Shown: positions 61,851-64,000 of the stretch, piece by piece | Numbering within the stretch: the first letter of the stretch is position 1 | Layout of the letters: each line of letters starts with the position of its first letter | Source: Proteus terrae subsp. cibarius | GTDB taxonomy: Bacteria; Pseudomonadota; Gammaproteobacteria; Enterobacterales; Enterobacteriaceae | NCBI RefSeq assembly: GCF_011045835.1 | Contig: NZ_CP047349.1 | Location: forward strand, 3,867,501-3,931,500 | DNA: 64,000 nucleotides | Reading direction: 5' to 3' | Made by a program: the position numbers and the translations under genes | Notes under the pieces: generated by a model | Seen by the model: the letters and a program-made list of their open reading frames with translations, nothing else | The model's database searches: none | Told to the model about the DNA's origin: nothing

Positions 61851-62387
61851 TTAATTTGATGACCATTTAGTTATATGAATTGGTTTATCCCAATTATTAA
61901 AGCGTAATCCTTTGCCTGTTCTATTTCCGTGAGCATCTAATATCTCATAATACTCTTCGACGATTTGGCTACGGCCACGTTGCCATTCATTGGTTGTTGC
62001 AAAAGGATCAATCAAATAGATATCGCCGACAACGGTATATAGTTCACCTAAATAGCGAATTTTCTTCGTACTACTATTTGAATAGTGAGAAAACATAATT
62101 TGGTAGGTTTTGTAGTGTTCCGGTTGACCATAAGGACCATATTTCATTGCAATATAGCGAATGCCTTGAGGATCAGAATGGCTTGCACCACCCGGAACGG
62201 GCATATCTGGTGTGATATTAAAAAGAGTATATCGAGAACTTGCCGTTGGCTGTCTTAATGCTTGCCGATAGCTTTGTGTATCTAATCCAGAAGCTGGCCA
62301 TGTTCTATCCACTAAGCCATCTCCCGCTAAACAGGAAACAGATAATCCTAACAATGAAAGAATTATAAATAGGGACTTAGCAGACAT
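61851..62387 (-). CDS. Secreted protein of unknown function
   Basis: 178 residues. A signal peptide is clear (about 1-21; a charged start, a leucine-rich core, and SCLAG as a signal peptidase I site; the cysteine is not in a good lipobox). I do not recognise the mature domain. It is rich in Tyr, with RYIAMKYGPYGQPEHYKTYQ, several charged turns, no further cysteine after the signal, and no membrane helix. AAAGGAG lies about 6 bases before the ATG, so the gene is likely real. No neighbour suggests a function. Confidence 0.7.
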   Translation of the reverse strand: MSAKSLFIILSLLGLSVSCLAGDGLVDRTWPASGLDTQSYRQALRQPTASSRYTLFNITPDMPVPGGASHSDPQGIRYIAMKYGPYGQPEHYKTYQIMFSHYSNSSTKKIRYLGELYTVVGDIYLIDPFATTNEWQRGRSQIVEEYYEILDAHGNRTGKGLRFNNWDKPIHITKWSSN

Positions 62388-62586
62388 AAATACTCCTTTA
62401 TTGCCATTATGATGCCAAAAAATAAGGCACTTGTTCCGTGAAACAGAGGTGTAGAACCCTGTTATTTCTTGCTGTTATCCTATTTCATTCCAAATGGTTA
62501 TCAAAAATAGAGAATAAGTGATTATCTTTTAAGCAATAAATACGTTTTTATATTGATAGAGATATCAGGCTTAATAGGTGAAACGT

Positions 62587-63555
62587 ATGAATACATCTAA
62601 AACATTACGCGTTGCTACAGTGCAGTTTCAGCATAAAGCAAACGACAAAGCTTATAATTTAGCGAAAATCCATCAATTTATAGATAGTGCAGCCAGTCAG
62701 CAGGTGAATGTATTAGTGCTTCCTGAAATGTGTATTACTGGATATTGGCACGTTCCTCAATTGCCAGAACATGCGGTCTATGCATTAAGCGAGCGTGTTT
62801 CTGATAGTGAGTCTTTAGCGTTAATCAAACAAAAAGCGATAGCGTATCAAATGGCGATAGGTGTCGGGCTTATTGAGCAAGCAGAAGATAATACACTCTA
62901 TAATACATGGGTTGTTTGTATGCCTGATGGCTCTTTACATAAGCATCGGAAATTACATGCTTTCGAACACCCGATCATCAAAAGTGGTGAGCAATACACC
63001 GTATTTGAAACCCCTTGGGGCGTTAAAATGGGAGTATTAATTTGCTGGGATAATAATTTGGTTGAGAATGCACGGGCTAATGCATTATTAGGTGCTGATA
63101 TTTTACTCGCACCTCATCAAACAGGTGGAACAAATTCACGTAGTCCACATAGTATGAAGCCGATCCCTATGACACTTTGGGAAAATCGACATCAAGATCC
63201 CAAATCATTACAAGAGGCATTTCAAGGAGAGTATGGAAGAGGCTGGTTAATGCGTTGGTTGCCAGCAAGAGCCCATGATAACGGCATGTTTGTGTTATTT
63301 AGTAATGGTGTAGGCCGTGATGAGGAAGAAATTCGCACTGGTAATACGATGATTATTGATCCTTATGGACGAGTAATAAAAGAGAGTAAAGCAATTGATG
63401 ATGATATGGTGATTGCAGATCTTGATCTTACATTATTAGAAAATTCAACAGGAAGACGTTGGCTAACAGGGCGAAGACCTGAACTTTATTCGATATTAAC
63501 GACAAGATTAGGAAATGAACAAGATCCTATTTCAGTTCGATTTGGTAAAGAGTAA
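62587..63555 (+). CDS. Nitrilase-superfamily carbon-nitrogen hydrolase
   Basis: 322 residues with the nitrilase catalytic triad: glutamate in LPEMCITGY (about 50), lysine in HKHRKLHAFEH (about 119) and cysteine in LICWDNNLVENARA (about 155). It probably hydrolyses an amide or carbamoyl group; the substrate is unknown. I chose ATG 62587 because AGGTG lies about 7 bases upstream; the GTG at 62578 overlaps that site and adds only three residues. A terminator follows, and a divergent-or-parallel LysR gene begins 174 bp later in the same direction. Confidence 0.85.
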   Translation: MNTSKTLRVATVQFQHKANDKAYNLAKIHQFIDSAASQQVNVLVLPEMCITGYWHVPQLPEHAVYALSERVSDSESLALIKQKAIAYQMAIGVGLIEQAEDNTLYNTWVVCMPDGSLHKHRKLHAFEHPIIKSGEQYTVFETPWGVKMGVLICWDNNLVENARANALLGADILLAPHQTGGTNSRSPHSMKPIPMTLWENRHQDPKSLQEAFQGEYGRGWLMRWLPARAHDNGMFVLFSNGVGRDEEEIRTGNTMIIDPYGRVIKESKAIDDDMVIADLDLTLLENSTGRRWLTGRRPELYSILTTRLGNEQDPISVRFGKE

Positions 63556-63564
63556 TTCAATAAA

Positions 63565-63595
63565 AAAACAGCTTTCATTTTGTGAGCTGTTTTTG
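63565..63595 (+). terminator. Terminator of the nitrilase-family gene
   Basis: AAAACAGCT (63565-63573) pairs with AGCTGTTTT (63585-63593) around an 11-base loop, ending in T residues. Confidence 0.75.
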
Positions 63596-63729
63596 TTTTG
63601 GTTAAAGAATAATCTCAATTTAATTTATTTGTTTTACTTATTAATGTATTGCTGTTGGTTATTAATTTTATTTATTTATTCTATGTTAGAATAATAAAAG
63701 GAAAAATAAGATAGGATCAATAATTAATC

Positions 63730-64000
63730 ATGGATACCCGTTTATTGAATGCATTTGTTGTTTTAGCTGAAACAGAACATTTTGGTGAAGCTTCATCAAG
63801 GCTTTTTATTAGCCAACCCGCACTCACTAAACAGATAAAAACATTAGAATCTCAGTTGGGTGTCACTCTTTTTCAGCGTGGGCGTCACGGCGCAAAATTA
63901 ACCCCTGAAGGACAGTATTTACTGAGTCAATCTCAGTCAGTCTTAAGAGAAGCCCGTATTCTAGAAAAACAAGCTCGCCAATTAAGTGCACCTCAAAAAG
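63730..64000 (+). CDS. LysR-family transcriptional regulator, N-terminal part (cut by window end)
   Basis: The frame from ATG 63730 stays open for 90 codons to the window end. It starts MDTRLLNAFVVLAETEHF and carries the LysR helix-turn-helix (GEASSRLFISQPALTKQIKTL, about 19-39), then LGVTLFQRGRHGAKLTPEG. The effector domain lies outside the window. Being just downstream of the hydrolase gene, it may control it or an unseen neighbour. Confidence 0.88.
   Translation, partial: MDTRLLNAFVVLAETEHFGEASSRLFISQPALTKQIKTLESQLGVTLFQRGRHGAKLTPEGQYLLSQSQSVLREARILEKQARQLSAPQK

Overview
The window is a chromosomal segment of an AT-rich gammaproteobacterium. Gene order (yieP-hsrA, rbsK, ravA-viaA, asnA/asnC, mioC, oriC, mnmG-rsmG, atpIBEFHAGDC, glmU, glmS) is the classic enterobacterial origin region. 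The protein sequences resemble their E. coli counterparts closely as I remember them, but base composition is much more AT-rich. This fits the Morganellaceae, most likely Proteus. The assignment is by recollection of families and gene order; no search was run.

Layout. 1-5.9 kb: end of a YieP-like GntR regulator, the HsrA exporter, ribokinase without the rest of the rbs operon but with an RbsR-like palindrome upstream, and the RavA-ViaA MoxR ATPase/VWA pair. 5.9-8.0 kb: asnA and asnC (divergent) and mioC. 8.0-8.3 kb: the replication origin, with four DnaA boxes in E. coli-like order, about ten GATC sites and AT-rich 13-mer-like repeats. 8.4-18.5 kb: mnmG, rsmG and the complete F1Fo ATP synthase operon. 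18.6-22 kb: glmU and glmS, with an apparently unoccupied Tn7 attachment site. 22-33.5 kb: variable cargo: M20 peptidase plus YfcC-type carrier, a TetR-controlled HlyD/MFS efflux pair with two palindromic operators, small periplasmic proteins (DUF411, YgiW-type), SatP acetate/succinate carrier, a rhomboid protease, NagK and a YbiA/NADAR protein. 33.5-47.3 kb: a 1.36-kb AT-rich leader with a consensus-like FNR box, then a cellulose operon: small BcsO-like protein, bcsA, bcsB, bcsC, bcsD, a PAS-GGDEF diguanylate cyclase, a galU paralogue and bcsZ. 47.6-49.8 kb: a tandem Mop protein and an LTA-synthase-like membrane enzyme. 49.9-59.9 kb: a selenocysteine and formate dehydrogenase-O block (selB, selA, fdhE, fdoI, fdoH, fdoG with an in-frame UGA and a SECIS hairpin, and divergent fdhD). 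59.9-64 kb: a GNAT protein, a TupA-like ATP-grasp protein, an unrecognised secreted protein, a nitrilase-family hydrolase and the start of a LysR regulator.

How genes work together. The bcs operon looks self-contained: GalU makes the substrate UDP-glucose, the GGDEF protein makes the c-di-GMP that the BcsA PilZ domain senses, BcsABCD make and export the polymer, and BcsZ trims it. In the fdo block, SelA and SelB allow the UGA of fdoG to be read as selenocysteine, FdhD delivers sulfur to the molybdenum cofactor and FdhE assists assembly. The most unusual content is the composite cellulose operon with its long leader; the repeats in the asnA-asnC gap, the twin TetR operators and the small regulatory palindromes are also worth testing.
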